A stretch of DNA of 64,000 bases, taken from positions 33,563,925-33,627,924 of the forward strand of contig CM023540.1 of assembly GCA_013350335.1 (NCBI GenBank). Reading direction: 5' to 3'. Shown piece after piece: positions 1 through 12,404 of the stretch. The notes below the pieces were generated by a model that made no database searches, had not been told where the DNA came from, and saw only the letters and a program-made list of their open reading frames with translations. A program made the translations under genes and the position numbers. Source of the DNA: Chimonanthus salicifolius. Taxonomy: Eukaryota > Streptophyta > Magnoliopsida > Laurales > Calycanthaceae. Numbering within the stretch: position 1 is the first letter of the stretch; every line of letters starts with the position of its first letter.

Positions 1-499
1 AACCCATGGTTATGCTTCTAAGACTTCAAGAACCCTCAGGGCTGTTTGTCATTTTCCAGCTGATTGAAAATGGTGAGCATAGAACATGAAACTCATCTCA
101 TCTTCCATGGAATAAAGGCTCTTTACCAAGAATACAAAAAATGAGATTTTTCCTCTTCTTCCAAGGAATTTATTTCTTATAAGAGGGATTAGATAATTTA
201 GTGAGGAAAAGAGGGAGGTTTTCCTTTCTCAGTGGGACAGCATTTCATTCTTCTTCAACAAAAATGCAGGTTTACGGGCTGACATGACACTGGTTTCACA
301 ACCCCTGTTGGATGACGTTGATCAAGTCCAAACATAATTTCTTTTTGTGGAGTAATTTTCCACGGGGAAATTGACAAACCTCTTAACTACTAGCATAGAA
401 TATCTTTTTTTGATTGAAAACAGAGCATAGATCCTGTCTTTTGGTGTTTAGGCTACATTAAATTTTATACGGATATGCATACATATGTATCTTTCTCAT
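1..499. other. No recognisable gene
   Basis: I see no convincing exon, RNA gene or bounded repeat here. Both strands are AT-rich and interrupted by stops. It may be flank or intron of the decayed coding-like pieces that follow. Confidence 0.4.
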
Positions 500-2420
500 A
501 TCAATGACAACAAATTGTGATAAAGAAGGAAGAATTCACGTAATCCAACTCAACCAACATATAACATACATATGATTGAATTCCTTTTCGAAGGCATGTT
601 TTGAACCTGGCACTGTGTAACCTCTGTAAGCTTCCTTGACAGCTTTCTTTCCTTGGATCAGATGTAGAGATGGAGAAACTATCCACCTCAACCGAACTCA
701 ATAATGAAAATAGAGATATCTCATACCACACAGCCTAACCAAAATACATACTAATGGTGCTCTTTCTTCTAATACATCCATATATTAGAGAACAGATTGC
801 TGGCAGCCCCAATAAGCCCACAGTGTTGAACCACATTGTTAGGTCCATTTTGATCTAAAGAGATGCATGTTTTGAGTTTCTTACTACTAATGGTATTCAC
901 TTGTTGTCTGAAAAGGAGAGAGAGTGCTATCAATCAACTTCCAAGCTGAAAAAGAAAGCAGAGTTCCCTTCCACCCAACAGTTAGGCATTTCCCATTCAT
1001 ATTGAGGGTACAACAGCTGCCACAAACAACCTGCTTAACAACCAGGTGTGCCTGATCCAAGGATAGCTGACTTGGTTCTGCTTCCTCAAACCTGAAGAAC
1101 ATAAGGAATGATCTCCAAGATCAACCCCCACAGGCCTTATGTCCTCTCATTTCCTTCCATTGCAACAATACTATGAATTCCATCAGCTGACATCCTATTA
1201 CTGTCATTTCTAGCCATACATGTGTTGAAGCCGTCAAACCACACTGAAATGGAATCTTAATCCTCAGTCTGAGATCAATCAAATGGATCCTTTTTGCAGA
1301 ACCAACATTTTATAAGATGGCCTGAATTTCGGTGAACTGCATAACTTGCGAAAATGGAATGCATTCGGTGGCATGCCAACAAGGCCAGATGAGGACCCAT
1401 CATTGCTTCCTCGACATCTTCCCATCTATCCTTATAGTGAAGATCCCTTCAATGACATCCTTATGGTTTCTCTATTGATCTTTTCATGCACAGCTGATGC
1501 AAATTAGTAAACAACCCTTTGAACAGGATTACCAACATTGGAGGACAAGTAGTAGCACTGTGCAAGTAATTTGCTTTCCCTGTCATATAGTTGGTTGCTA
1601 AACTTCTTCGCTGAAGCTAGGAGAAGATGTGCAAGTTCTACGTCTTTATTTTCCTCTTTTTTTTTTGAATGGTTAATATATTAAAAAAGAGTAAGGCACC
1701 AGAGGTGCAAATACAAAGGAAGGGAAAACAACAATACGGCAAAGGACAAACACAACCCAGAAACACCCGCGGAACAACCAAACACTGGAAAGGAAGAAAC
1801 TAAACTAAGTCAATACATTCTTTTCAAGCACGGAGGATGTCATTCGCAGAGATGTTCTTGAAATCCGCAAGAGGAGAAGCCCAAGAGACGCACATGGAAA
1901 AAATTCTTCTCATAACTACTTCACTCGTCTTTAGTTTCCTCTTACTTGAGACTCAAAAGCATAGAAATCATCCTCCATATGAACTGAGAGTTGGAATAGC
2001 AAGCACCAGTAACCCGCATAACTTCTTTGATTGATAGTCATCTGCTCTCCACTGTAGGACATGTTGCTTCATTGCTCAGGTCATTTAGTTTTTCTCCATT
2101 CAATCTCTTACAGCTACTTCCATAGCTTTTCAAAAGCCGCGATGTCTGTAAGCCACAAATTCACCCGATTGTAGTCTATCCCTGTGTAAAATTCATGGGG
2201 GATTGTTGGAATATCTGCATTGTTGCAGAAACAGGATCATGCGGTATGATATCTTCTGATGACAAGATCCTATTCTTAAAAGAGCAAATGACTCTCTTCT
2301 CAACAGAGCTGTTTTCATTGAAATTATACTTTGCTCTTCCATTGAAATGGCCTTCTGTTGTCTTGATTCCTTCTCCCTATGTTTCAAATCCGGGGCATGG
2401 AATTGCATCTTCTACAATAT
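500..2420 (-). other. Possible decayed coding remnants, unidentified
   Basis: The minus strand holds several short stretches that read like protein but do not join into a gene: about 731-501 (a Ser/Lys-rich piece), 1102-887 (containing KQVVCGSCCTLNMNGKCL) and 2410-2180. The last has an alternative frame with a long stop-free run that includes SSEDIIPHDPVSATMQIF. A splice-like tract (cttcag followed by a reading frame) precedes the second piece. I do not recognise the family. They could be exons of a fast-evolving gene running off the left edge, a pseudogene, or a non-coding transcript. No start codon and complete exon chain could be assembled. Confidence 0.2.
1655..1825 (-). mobile_element. 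LINE-like 3' end fragment (low confidence)
   Basis: A T-run at about 1657-1666 leads into gaatggttaatatattaaaa and then an A-rich, weakly structured tract. Read on the minus strand this looks like the 3' untranslated end and poly-A tail of a plant L1-type LINE. Similar T-run tracts (tttttt-gaa... -atttcatt-) occur at about 40006, 42826 and, without the T-run, at the right edge of the window. No reverse-transcriptase sequence is present. Confidence 0.35.
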
Positions 2421-3535
2421 AGAAAATCACAGTTAAATTTGAGATCATGGGAATCTAGCAAGAGACAATGAGATCATTGCCGACGTGATCGGCATAATCA
2501 CAAATATCATGCAGACTTCTGTTATTAGTAACAACATTGCGAATATGGCATCTTCAGTGAATCTTAGCTCTTCCCAACAGTAGTTCTCTTATTTGTTTTC
2601 AGTTACATTAATCACAAGATGATAAGAAAGAATATTGACTGATTCAAGTACATGTAGTTGAAACTTGAAATGTTTGTGAGAGAGCTCTGAAAACAAGCTA
2701 TCATATATGCTTGAAAATTTACGTATTTCCACTAGAGAACCTCAAGAACAGCCAATTTTGATGTGTCGACGTTACCAATGATCGCAATCTTAGATAATCT
2801 ACTTATCTCAATCCTAGATATTCTATCAAGTTGGCCTGCAATCCCTGCTTCTTTGAATGATCCATTTAATAATTATACAATGACCGCCCATGTACTGTCA
2901 TGTGCTCCAAAAATGTGAGACTCGTTAAATGGATTGGTGATTGGTTCATTAGAGAGTTGTCTGCATAAGTAGGCGGCACATGAAAAATCAACTACATTTT
3001 TAAAGACTATAAAGTCGAGGAATTAAAAAATAATGTAAAGTAATCAAAATTTAAAAACTTACAATTGATTAATCCAATAAAGGCGATTTTTAATAGATCA
3101 CATTCAAACAAAGACTTTTGTAATTGACCCATCACAATCTCATTCAGTAGGTCCATGCCTTGGTGTGCATTGTATTACCAGGTAATCATCTCATATCTAA
3201 GTACTAACCTATGGAAGAAATTAATGTAGTATTTGTAGATGTTTTCTGAGAGAGAAATCAAGGTTGTATGGTCAAATAGATATCAAACGACAACATCATC
3301 ATTATTATCATTAAATCCATTTATTGTAAAAAGACATAATTTGTATAAACCTCGATTAATGTTAGTTGGTCTAAACTTCTAAGCTTAGATTAGAGGTCTT
3401 GCATTCATCTCCTTCTAGATTTACTTGATACACAAGAGTTGTGTGTGTGATTTCATGTATCTGTGGGATTTGACCTTTGTGTTGTAGATGGAGTATATTA
3501 TATAAAATTTTGAATAGAAAGCAAAATTAAATTCA

Positions 3536-3540
<5 letters not shown>

Positions 3541-3592
<52 letters not shown>
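3541..3592. repeat. (TA)n microsatellite
   Basis: An uninterrupted 52-base TA dinucleotide run. The stretch from 2430 to 4000 around it holds no gene that I can support. The reading frame through the run on the minus strand is produced by the repeat and is not a gene. Confidence 0.95.
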
Positions 3593-3594
<2 letters not shown>

Positions 3595-4025
3595 ACAAGA
3601 ACACGTGAAGAGTTGTGAATTTTATATAGTTTAGTGATAATAATACCTAACATGGATGAAAGGCAAAATGACTTTTCAGAGAATGAGAAAACTATCATAT
3701 ATTTATACTTATTAGTTATTACTTCACTTGTACAATATTGATATATAATTTTTTTTTTTTCAAGTATAAAGTCCACAACTAAACTCTCCAAACGTCTCTT
3801 GTTTAACCCTTTCCACATTAGGAAGAATTTAAATAGCAAGCTTCTTCCATCTAAAACCCCTATTTATATTTTAATAAATACGATATTGATTCTCAAAAAA
3901 GATGATATAAAGTCTCTGAAAAAAGTCTACCTCACAATTTAAATTTTCTTAAAAAATAGCCCAATTAATTAAAAATTAAGCCACAAAAGCAGAGAATCAT
4001 GATTTAAAATCATAATTATTTTTAG

Positions 4026-4222
4026 AGTAGCTATTTAGATACTTGACTTTTCTTTTAAGAGACACTCCATTTTAAAATTTTATATGAAATTACCATTTTG
4101 CCTTTTAATTTTGTGTAAAGAAATTATCTTTTTTAAAAAACTGAAGGATAATATAATAATTTTTATACAAAATTTTAAAATGTATTGTCTCTTAAAAGAA
4201 ATTGAGTGTCTAAATGACCACC
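4026..4222. mobile_element. MITE with imperfect terminal inverted repeats
   Basis: The left end (gtagctatttagatactt, then cttttaagagaca) is matched in inverted orientation at the right end (tgtctcttaaaag, then gagtgtctaaatgaccacc). The two arms are about 70 bases long, diverged, and separated by an AT-rich centre. This is the architecture of a miniature inverted-repeat transposable element. I could not see a clean target-site duplication, so the superfamily stays open. Confidence 0.6.
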
Positions 4223-4746
4223 TTTATTTGTAATAGCCACTTATAAGCAAAACCTTGATTCAGATCATTGGAATCATGATCAACCCACTAAACAAGAACC
4301 TTTTTATGTGATCTGCTTGGCTATTTAGAAATCTTTTAGTTTTTTCCTCTTCTTTCCTACATAAGAAAAATAAAAAATCTACAAGTTTTGTCCATGAGTT
4401 GTTTACTTAGTCACAGCCGAAAGGGCCAATGATCACCAGTAACGTAGTAAGGGCAGTTAACATGTTTTGTCTCCATTCTGCAAGACAAGACAAGCATTAA
4501 TTAAGTTGAATGACCTGTAATCTCTATCTCTTCTGCAATGTATTTATGACAAAGTACAAAATTTAAAATAATAAAAAATTATTAGAGTATATTTTAAAGA
4601 AATTAAAAATTAGTAATCATATTTGACAACTTAAATTAACTCTTCATTTATTTAATAGGTTAGTGATCGTCTCTAACTGTATAATTCCATCATTTTATTC
4701 ATTTCTCTAACTGATTGAACACCCATTAGTAATTAGTTTATTGATG

Positions 4747-7712
4747 GGGAGCATTTATACACACCTGGAAATCCTGCTTCTACAAAACTCGAAATCAGAT
4801 TTTCAGGTGAAATTACGATTTTACCATGCATTTTCAATCATTCGAATGAATGTCCAGTTCATTTTGGCATTCATTCGAATGAATGGGCTGAACAGTAACA
4901 CAGAATACTGTTCAGCCCATTTATTCGAATGAACATTCATTCATATACGCTGATTCATTCGAATGAATGCCCAGTTCATTCTGGTATTTCATTCGAATGA
5001 CTGGGCATTCATTCGAATGATTGGGCTGAACAGTAACACGGAATACTGTTCAACCCATTCATTTGATTCATTCGTATACACCCGATTCATTCGAATGAAT
5101 GTATCAGAGAGGAACTGGGAATGACAGTCCCTCTGGTTCAGCTGATTCATTCGAATGAATTAGTTGATTCATTCGAATGAATGCACGTTTGAAGGCATTC
5201 ATTCGAATGAATGGGCTGATTCATTCGAATGAATGTATCAGAGAGTGCCCCAAAATGATAGTCCAAGCATTCATTCGAATGAATCAGACCATTCATTCGA
5301 ATGAATGCATGTTTTCAAGGCATTCATTCGAATGAATGTATCAGAGACTGCCTGAGAATGGCAGTCCAGGCATTCATTCGAATGAATGTATCAGACATTC
5401 GAATGAATGCCCAGTTCATTCTGGCATTTCATTCGAATGACTGGGCATTCATTCGAATGATTGGGCTGAACAGTAACACGGAATACTGTTCAACTCATTC
5501 ATTTGATTCATTCGTATACACCCGATTCATTCGAATGAATGTATCAGAGAGGAACTGGGAATGACAGTCCCTCTGGTTCAGCTGATTCATTCGAATGAAT
5601 TAGTTGATTCATTCGAATGAAGCACGTTTGAAGGCATTCATTCGAATGAATGGGCTGATTCATTCGAATGAATGTATCAGAGAGTGCCCCAAAATGATAG
5701 TCCAAGCATTCATTCGAATGAATCAGACCATTCATTCGAATGAATGCATGTTTTCAAGGCATTCATTCGAATGAATGTATCAGAGACTGCCTGAGAATGG
5801 CAGTCCAGGCATTCATTCGAATGAATGTATCAGACATTCGAATGAATGCCCAGTTTATTCTGGCATTTCATTCGAATGACTGGGCATTCATTCGAATGAT
5901 TGGGCTGAACAGTAACACGGAATACTGTTCAACCCATTCATTTGATTCATTCGTATACACCCGATTCATTCGAATGAATGTATCAGAGAGGAACTGGGAA
6001 TGACAGTCCCTCTGGTTCAGCTGATTCATTCGAATGATTCGAATGAATGCACGTTTGAAGGCATTCATTCGAATGAATGGGCTGATTCATTCGAATGAAT
6101 GTATCAGAGAGTGCCCCAAAATGATAGTCCAAGCATTCATTCTAATGAATCAGACCATTCATTCGAATGAATGCATGTTTTCAAGGCATTCATTTGAATG
6201 AATGTATCAGAGACTGCCTGAGAATGGCAGTCCAGGCATTCATTCGAATGAATGTATCAGACATTCGAATGAATGCTCAGTTCATTCTGGCATTTCATTC
6301 GAATGACTGGGCATTCATTCGAATGACTGGGCTGAACAGTAACACGGAATACTGTTCAACCCATTCATTTGATTCATTCGTATACACCCGATTCATTCGA
6401 ATGAATGTATCAGAGAGGAACTGGGAATGACAGTCCCTTTGGTTCAGCTGATTCATTCGAATGAATTAGTTGATTCATTCGAATGAATGCACGTTTGAAG
6501 GCATTCATTCGAATGAATGGGCTGATTCATTCGAATGAATGTATCAGAGAGTGCCCCAAAATGATAGTCTAAGCATTCATTCTAATGAATCAGACCATTT
6601 ATTCGAATGAATGCATGTTTTCAAGGCATTCATTCGAATGAATGTATCAGAGACTGCCTGAGAATGGCAATCCAGGCATTCATTCGAATGAATGTATCAG
6701 ACATTCGAATGAATGCCCAGTTCATTCTAGCATTTCATTCGAATGACTGGGCATTCATTCGAATGATTGGGCTGAACAGTAACACGGAATACTGTTCAAC
6801 CCATTCATTTGATTCATTCGTATACACCCGATTCATTCGAATGAATGTATCAGAGAGGAACTGGGAATGACAGTCCCTCTGGTTCAGCTGATTCATTCGA
6901 ATGAATTAGTTGATTCATTTGAATGAATGCACGTTTGAAGGCATTCATTCGAATGAATGGGCTGATTCATTCGAATGAATGTATCAGAGAATGCCCCAAA
7001 ATGATAGTCCAGGCATTCATTCGAATGAATCAGACCATTCATTCGAATGAATGCATGTTTTCAAGGCATTCATTCGAATGAATGTATCAGAGACTGCCTG
7101 AGAATGGCAGTCCAGGCATTCATTCGAATGAATGTATCAGAGACTGCCTAAGAATGGCAGTCCAGACATTCATTCGAATGAATCAGCCCATTCATTCGAA
7201 TGAATGCCTTGAATGAATGGGCTGATTCATTCGAATGAATGCATCAGAGAGAGCCTGAGAATGGCAGTCTAGGCATTCATTCGAATGAATTAGCCCATTC
7301 ATTCGAATGAATGCCTGAACTGTCATTCTGGGGCAGTCTCTGATACATTCATTCGAATAAATCAGCCCATTCATTCAAATGAATGCCTTCAAACGTGCAT
7401 TCATTCGAATGAATCAACTGATTCATTCGAATGAATCAGCTGAACTAGAGGGACTGTCATTCCCAGTTCCTCTCTGATACATTCATTTGAATGAATCAAC
7501 TGATTCATTCGAAAGAATGCACGTTTGAAGGCATTCATTCGAATGAATCGGGTGTATACGAATGAATCGAATGAATGGGCTGAACAGTATTCCGTGTTAC
7601 TGTTTAGCCCAATGAATGATTGGGCATTCATTCGAATGAATCCATCAGCGTATACGAATGAATGTTCATTCGAATGAATGGGCTGAACAGTATTCCATGT
7701 TACTGTTCAGCC
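4747..7712. mobile_element. Palindrome-rich transposon, copy 1 (truncated, internally amplified)
   Basis: The left end, GGGAGCATTTATACACACC, nearly matches the terminus of the intact copy at 47265, so I place the border at 4747. The body is packed with a 16-bp perfect palindrome, ATTCATTCGAATGAAT. It also repeats an imperfect hairpin, GAACAGTA-N8-TACTGTTC. From about 4950 on these are organised into a higher-order tandem repeat of roughly 430-440 bases. No right terminal inverted repeat is visible; palindromic sequence stops at about 7712. The many short open frames rich in IRMN and HSNE are translations of the palindrome and not genes. Confidence 0.75.
5301..7140. repeat. Higher-order tandem array, unit about 430-440 bp
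   Basis: Near-identical unit starts can be aligned at 5301, 5740, 6167 and 6607, giving spacings of 439, 427 and 440 bases, with a further partial unit after 7046. The 427-base spacing reflects loss of about 12 bases near 6033-6045, where one palindrome has collapsed. Each unit carries about ten copies or part-copies of ATTCATTCGAATGAAT. After about 7190 the order of the motifs is inverted relative to the array, as in a fold-back. Confidence 0.85.
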
Positions 7713-8052
7713 GATATCTAATTATGAATAAGATATTTACATTTAACATGCAAAGTCTACTTAAAATCAAATATTTAGTTTTCACTCTTGTTTGTGAAAG
7801 ATGATGGGATCAAGCTTTTTTCAATAAAAAAAGAGGCACTTTTCTTTGTTTTGTAATCGACTTGAAAGCTTTATATATACTTTAAAAATAAATTAGATGG
7901 AAAGTATATAAAATTTGGATGAGATACTTAGATACCTTAATTTTTTTTTAAAAAAGTTGAAAGACAACGGTCAATTTTAAAGCTCCAATGATCATTTATG
8001 AATGGTCAGAAACAATTGAGAAGTAGAGGAAAAAGTGAATTTCAAGCAATGG

Positions 8053-8515
8053 TTGATCTAATTCTTTTTTAGTTTTATTTTGTAATTTTTTAAGGGTGGA
8101 CTTATAAACATTCAGATTTTTGTCTCTAGATATCTGATTTTGAATTTTGGATTTTCAGATCAAATTACCATTATACTCTTATATTTTTACTCATCTTAAC
8201 GAACTGCCAGTTCATTTCGACATTCGTTCGAATGAATGTCGAAGTGTAAATTTAGTTTATTCGAACGAATGGATAGAACAGTATTCCATGTTCATTCGAA
8301 GCACTTCATGCTATAGTAATGCATAGTGTATTATTTAAATAATAAATTTCCTTTAAAACTTTAAAATTATTTTTTAAATACTATGTATTTCTAAAATTTC
8401 TCAAATTAAATATCCGAACTAATTTCGATAAGCTGATAAAAATACTTTAAAACTTCAAATTCTTTTGACCATAATTGATCTAATTCTTTTGTAGTTTTAT
8501 TTTGTAATTTTTTAA
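8053..8515. mobile_element. Fragment of the palindrome-rich transposon family between 41-bp direct repeats
   Basis: From 8094 (gggtggacttataaacattc) the sequence resembles the terminus of the family, then passes cattcgttcgaatgaatg. From about 8320 it continues into the internal module seen in the copies at 24255 and 47265 (tttaaataata, ctatgtatttctaaaatttc, aaaatactttaaaacttcaa). The piece is flanked by a 41-base near-perfect direct repeat, 8053-8093 and 8475-8515, differing at one base. That is far longer than the 8-base target duplication of the intact copy. Confidence 0.6.
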
Positions 8516-8559
8516 ATATGACACACTTAGAGATTTTTCCAAACTCACCTTCCATTGAT

Positions 8560-9740
8560 TGTTAGGCTCGAAGTGGTCCCTTGAACACTTCGTAGTTCAA
8601 ACATTTGAGTTATAAAATATTGCTCTCCATCACACAAGTGCAACACACAATGTATGTGGTGCCCTTGCAAGTATAGTAAAGTGGATTTGTTGAAAAGTTC
8701 TGCTTTTAATATGAATTTCATCAAAATATATTTTAATTGAATTAATCAAACGTTTAAATTATGCTTTTAACGCATGATCAGAAAATGAATAATTTAAACT
8801 CATCAAAATTTAAAAATATGTCTCAATAAATTTAATCAATTTTTTTTTTAATTTCATATTCAAGAAAAGAGTTTTATATATGAGAGCAAGGTGGACTCAA
8901 CATCGCATGCGCATGGTACCCGCACGTGTGAGCAATCATTCACTTGTAATTCATTGCTCCAAATGAGAAATGTTTGCCTATGCTACATTGCTCTAAACAA
9001 GAGCTGTTCAGTGGAGGTGAGACCTATATGGTTTTCACACGTTGTCAATCCGACAAGCATATAGTAGACACGTGCACAAGTGATCATTTACTTGTACTAA
9101 ATAAGATTTGATTAGTGGGTCCCTATAAAAATAGATAGACCATTAGATGAGAACCTCATAGGCTCCACTGCCCATGCACACGGCATGTATACGTTAAGCA
9201 TGTACACAAATGATTTTTTAGGGTCATGGGGAAAGGCAAATAGAGCTTCAGATAAGACCCGTACAAATTTCTTCTATCTATCTATAATAATGTTACAATA
9301 GAGTTCGACCAAATCTTTATAAATTATTAAATCTTAATCTTAAAAATGATTTATTTTTAAATTATTTTTGAACGAATTTTACGTATTTTTTTCAACAAGA
9401 ACCATTTAGCAAACTACTCATCACTTTATTTGTTCAAGTCGTTGGATATTCTCATCTTATGTGGAAGGACTTGCCCTCAAATTATTTAGGTATTTAATCT
9501 GATCCATGGTATTTGTGAATGGTATCATGAATTCAAAGTTTTACTTATGATCACTATAAAGTGTATTTGACAAATTTCCACGTATTAGGTGATCATTTAC
9601 TCATTAGTCAGTGGATCAGGAGAAGAGGCAAATAGAGCATGGATGATCCCTCTAGATGGCCTTCACCTCCTACGTGCATGGTACATATATATATAGTGAG
9701 GCACATATAAAAATGATTGCTCTAAAAGAGAACCGGTTAG
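8560..9740. repeat. Diverged dispersed repeats, no gene
   Basis: Variants of one phrase recur several times between about 8880 and 10260: a CACGTG or GCATGTG word, then ...gatcattt(a)ctt..., then aaatgagaa..., then gtgggtcc/gtaggtcac. This suggests an old tandem or nested repeat of several hundred bases that has diverged strongly. I see no exon in this stretch. Confidence 0.4.
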
Positions 9741-9750
9741 TAGGTCACTA

Positions 9751-10108
9751 GGGTTGAAATCGAGCCGGGTCGGGTTGGATTTTTTAAAATCCAACTCAGC
9801 CCGAGTTATTAATATATGGAACTCGATCTGAACTTTTAACCCGGATGTCTTGACCCGACCTGAATTATAACCTGACTCGACTCGAAATCTGACCAGACCT
9901 GCATTTTGAATTTACTTTAGCCTACTTTTTACTGGGTTGGATCGCATTAACTTAAAAATCTCTCAACCTAACTCGAACCGAATTCAATGCGGGTTTCTGA
10001 TTTCCCAACCTAACCCAACCCGCTGACCCGACTTTCATAACTCAATCCGCATGATTTTTGGGTCGGGTCATGTATGTTCAGGCCAAAATCCGACCCGAGT
10101 TTCACCCC
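9751..10108. mobile_element. GGGTTGAAA...TTTCACCCC non-autonomous transposon
   Basis: A 358-base element begins GGGTTGAAATC and ends GAGTTTCACCCC. A perfect 10-base direct repeat, TAGGTCACTA, flanks it (9741-9750 and 10109-10118). The interior is built from many variants of GACCCGAC, GGGTCGGGT and AACTCGA on both strands, so it can fold extensively. A diverged relative lies at 30389-30747. The flanking repeat shows insertion; whether this is hAT-like (8 bp plus TA in the terminus) or Mutator-like (9-10 bp) cannot be decided here. Confidence 0.75.
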
Positions 10109-10605
10109 TAGGTCACTAGACAAGATAAATAGGACATCAGATGAGATACACGTGGGTTCTGCATCTCGTACACACGACATGCACACGGTAGGCATGTGTG
10201 GAGATGATCATTTTACCTAGAATTCATTGCCCTTAATGAGAATTGTTTTTGTGGGTCACAAGAGGAGCAAGTTGTGAGAAAGTTCATTGAATCCATACAT
10301 GTCCAAACAGTCCTACACATCCAAATCCTTGTTGCGTGTGTTCTATGTATTTGGTTGGTCCAGCCATTAACATCCTCATTTACTTGCCCTCTCTCCTTGG
10401 CTACTCATGTCTCAAACAATGGGTCCACCACACGCGCTTAGATCAAGACTCAAGGTGAGAAAGGGGACCATACACCTTTATATCTTTGCATGTCTCACAT
10501 GATTTTTTACTGAAATTCCATCTTAAGATATTATACTAAGGTTAAATTAATTTAATTTTACATGGGTTGTCTACTTTTAATTAAATAATATTCTAAATCT
10601 CAAAT

Positions 10606-10866
10606 GGGTAGCAATCCTCTCACGGACATTTTGTATAATGAGACATAAGTTTTAGGGTATTGTCTATTTTACCTTTCTACTTTTGTACGAAAGCATTTAA
10701 AAAAATTCATTGATCCGATTTATTGTTTTGTATGAAAAAAATAGTCTCATTGAGATAAATTTCAGTAATCCGATTAATGAGCCAATTTATACCGCAGTGG
10801 AAGGGTAAAATAGACAATAAATTCCGTGTTGGATTACACAAAATACTTATGGAAAGATCACTACCC
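10606..10866. mobile_element. MITE with 8-bp target duplication
   Basis: This 261-base element begins GGGTAGCAATC and ends GATCACTACCC. It is flanked by a perfect 8-base repeat, TCTCAAAT (10598-10605 and 10867-10874). The two arms are imperfect inverted repeats about 65 bases long that share the block attgtctattttacc near their inner ends. An 8-bp duplication with long terminal repeats fits a non-autonomous hAT or Mutator-like element. Confidence 0.8.
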
Positions 10867-10874
10867 TCTCAAAT

Positions 10875-12380
10875 AGTCTCCAATATCAAGCATTTATAAG
10901 TAGGAAATCCAATGATCAGTATCTATTTTGTGCTGTTCCTGGCCTCAGATCTCATGGTGCTTGAGCACTGAAAAATCATGCTGAAAAATCATGGTGGAAC
11001 CAAATCAGATTCAAAGATGTTTTATCATTTTGAATCCATGTGATCTTTTGCTTGACTATGATGTGGTTACTTCTACCGCAATTTCTTCATTGACATGCAC
11101 AAAATAATCTAGATTTGACTTGAAAAGATTATTTTTGCATGAAATTCTAAGAATCAATCATCTATCAAGACAGCTAACGAGAGTAGAAATCCAAGTCTTA
11201 TGGGCATGTGATTCCAACCTGCAAGATGGGAAGTCCCACCATCGTTTAAAATCTTTAAAAAGTCATTAGATTTCATATAAATTAACTTGAAATCAAATTA
11301 AAATAGAAGATTTATACATGTTTGATATTTATTATCATCACCATCATCATCTTTGTTGGAGAGCTAATTCCATGTATGAGTCAACTTTTTAAGTTTTTCT
11401 TTTCCATTTTATTTTATAGAAAGATATCTTATGCAATTTCACACTCCTTCAAATCCTTCGAAATTATTATTTTATCATTTTTTTTTAAATAATTGATACT
11501 CGTGGTTATTATGATGCCAGTTAGGTCGGGTGAAAACTGGAGTTACCTGGACTCACTAAAAAGTAGCCAAGGATGAGCTAAAGATTGTTGGGTTTGCATT
11601 CATATTAGTTTCAAGTTTTAGAAAAAAAACAACATTTCTTGATTTGAGTCGGATTAAAAAAAATTCAAGACCTTCGAGTCCTAACTCAAAATGTTTTAAC
11701 ACAATAATATTTTATATACAATTATATATTATAAATCCTTCTTGTTTTCCCATGTAATTATACGAAGACATCTTATTTCTTCAATTTTAGACCTCTTTAT
11801 TTTCAATTTTCATTTTACCAAATTTAAATTTCCATGGGACTTCCTATTTTATTTCTTCCATTTGAGGGATCACTGTATATATATTCTTTGTCTTTCATGA
11901 TTATTTGCGTTTTTGAAATCTATTAAAATGTTTAGGTTGTCAAGATTAATATTTGCTTCTCAAAGTATTTTTTTTATTTTTCAAATCTGGAGTCCATTCT
12001 CGAAAGATAGATATTTTAAATTTCTTAGAAGGAGTTGATTCCAGAATTTTAAATGAGTTAAGTTCAACTCAACTCAACTCAACTCGTATTTGTTGTCCTT
12101 TTTCTAGCATTTTTGAAAGGGGAATTCCCACTGAGTCACCTGGACTGGTATTAATCTATTTTAGTCCTTAGTGGCTGGAGCTTCCCATGCGTTAGCGCGT
12201 GTGTTGGGGTTGGTGGGGGTGGTTTTGGTGTATGCTTTTTGGATAATATTCATTAAATTTTTTTGCTTTTCAGCTGCTATTTTTCTACATTTAATTAATG
12301 GCAGAAAAGAAAGAACGACAGCAACTTCCCTTGTCATGTATTGCTCCTTCTTAAATGAAAAACTGGTGCAGATTCATATC
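10875..12380. other. Intergenic, no gene seen
   Basis: AT-rich sequence upstream of the WRKY gene. It contains a short tandem of aactc (about 12064-12083) and no exon that I can support. Confidence 0.5.
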
Positions 12381-12404
12381 CATTTCTCTATTATCTCTAC
12401 TCCA

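Noticed and set aside
5301..7631. Repeated open frames of 60-87 codons with near-identical products in the palindrome array
   Set aside because: The products are translations of the 16-bp palindrome (IRMN, HSNE words), occur on both strands and track the repeat unit. There is no codon bias or leader.
4836..7712. CRISPR-like array
   Set aside because: The repeated element is a palindrome with irregular, themselves repeated spacers, inside a transposon of a plant nuclear genome with no cas genes.
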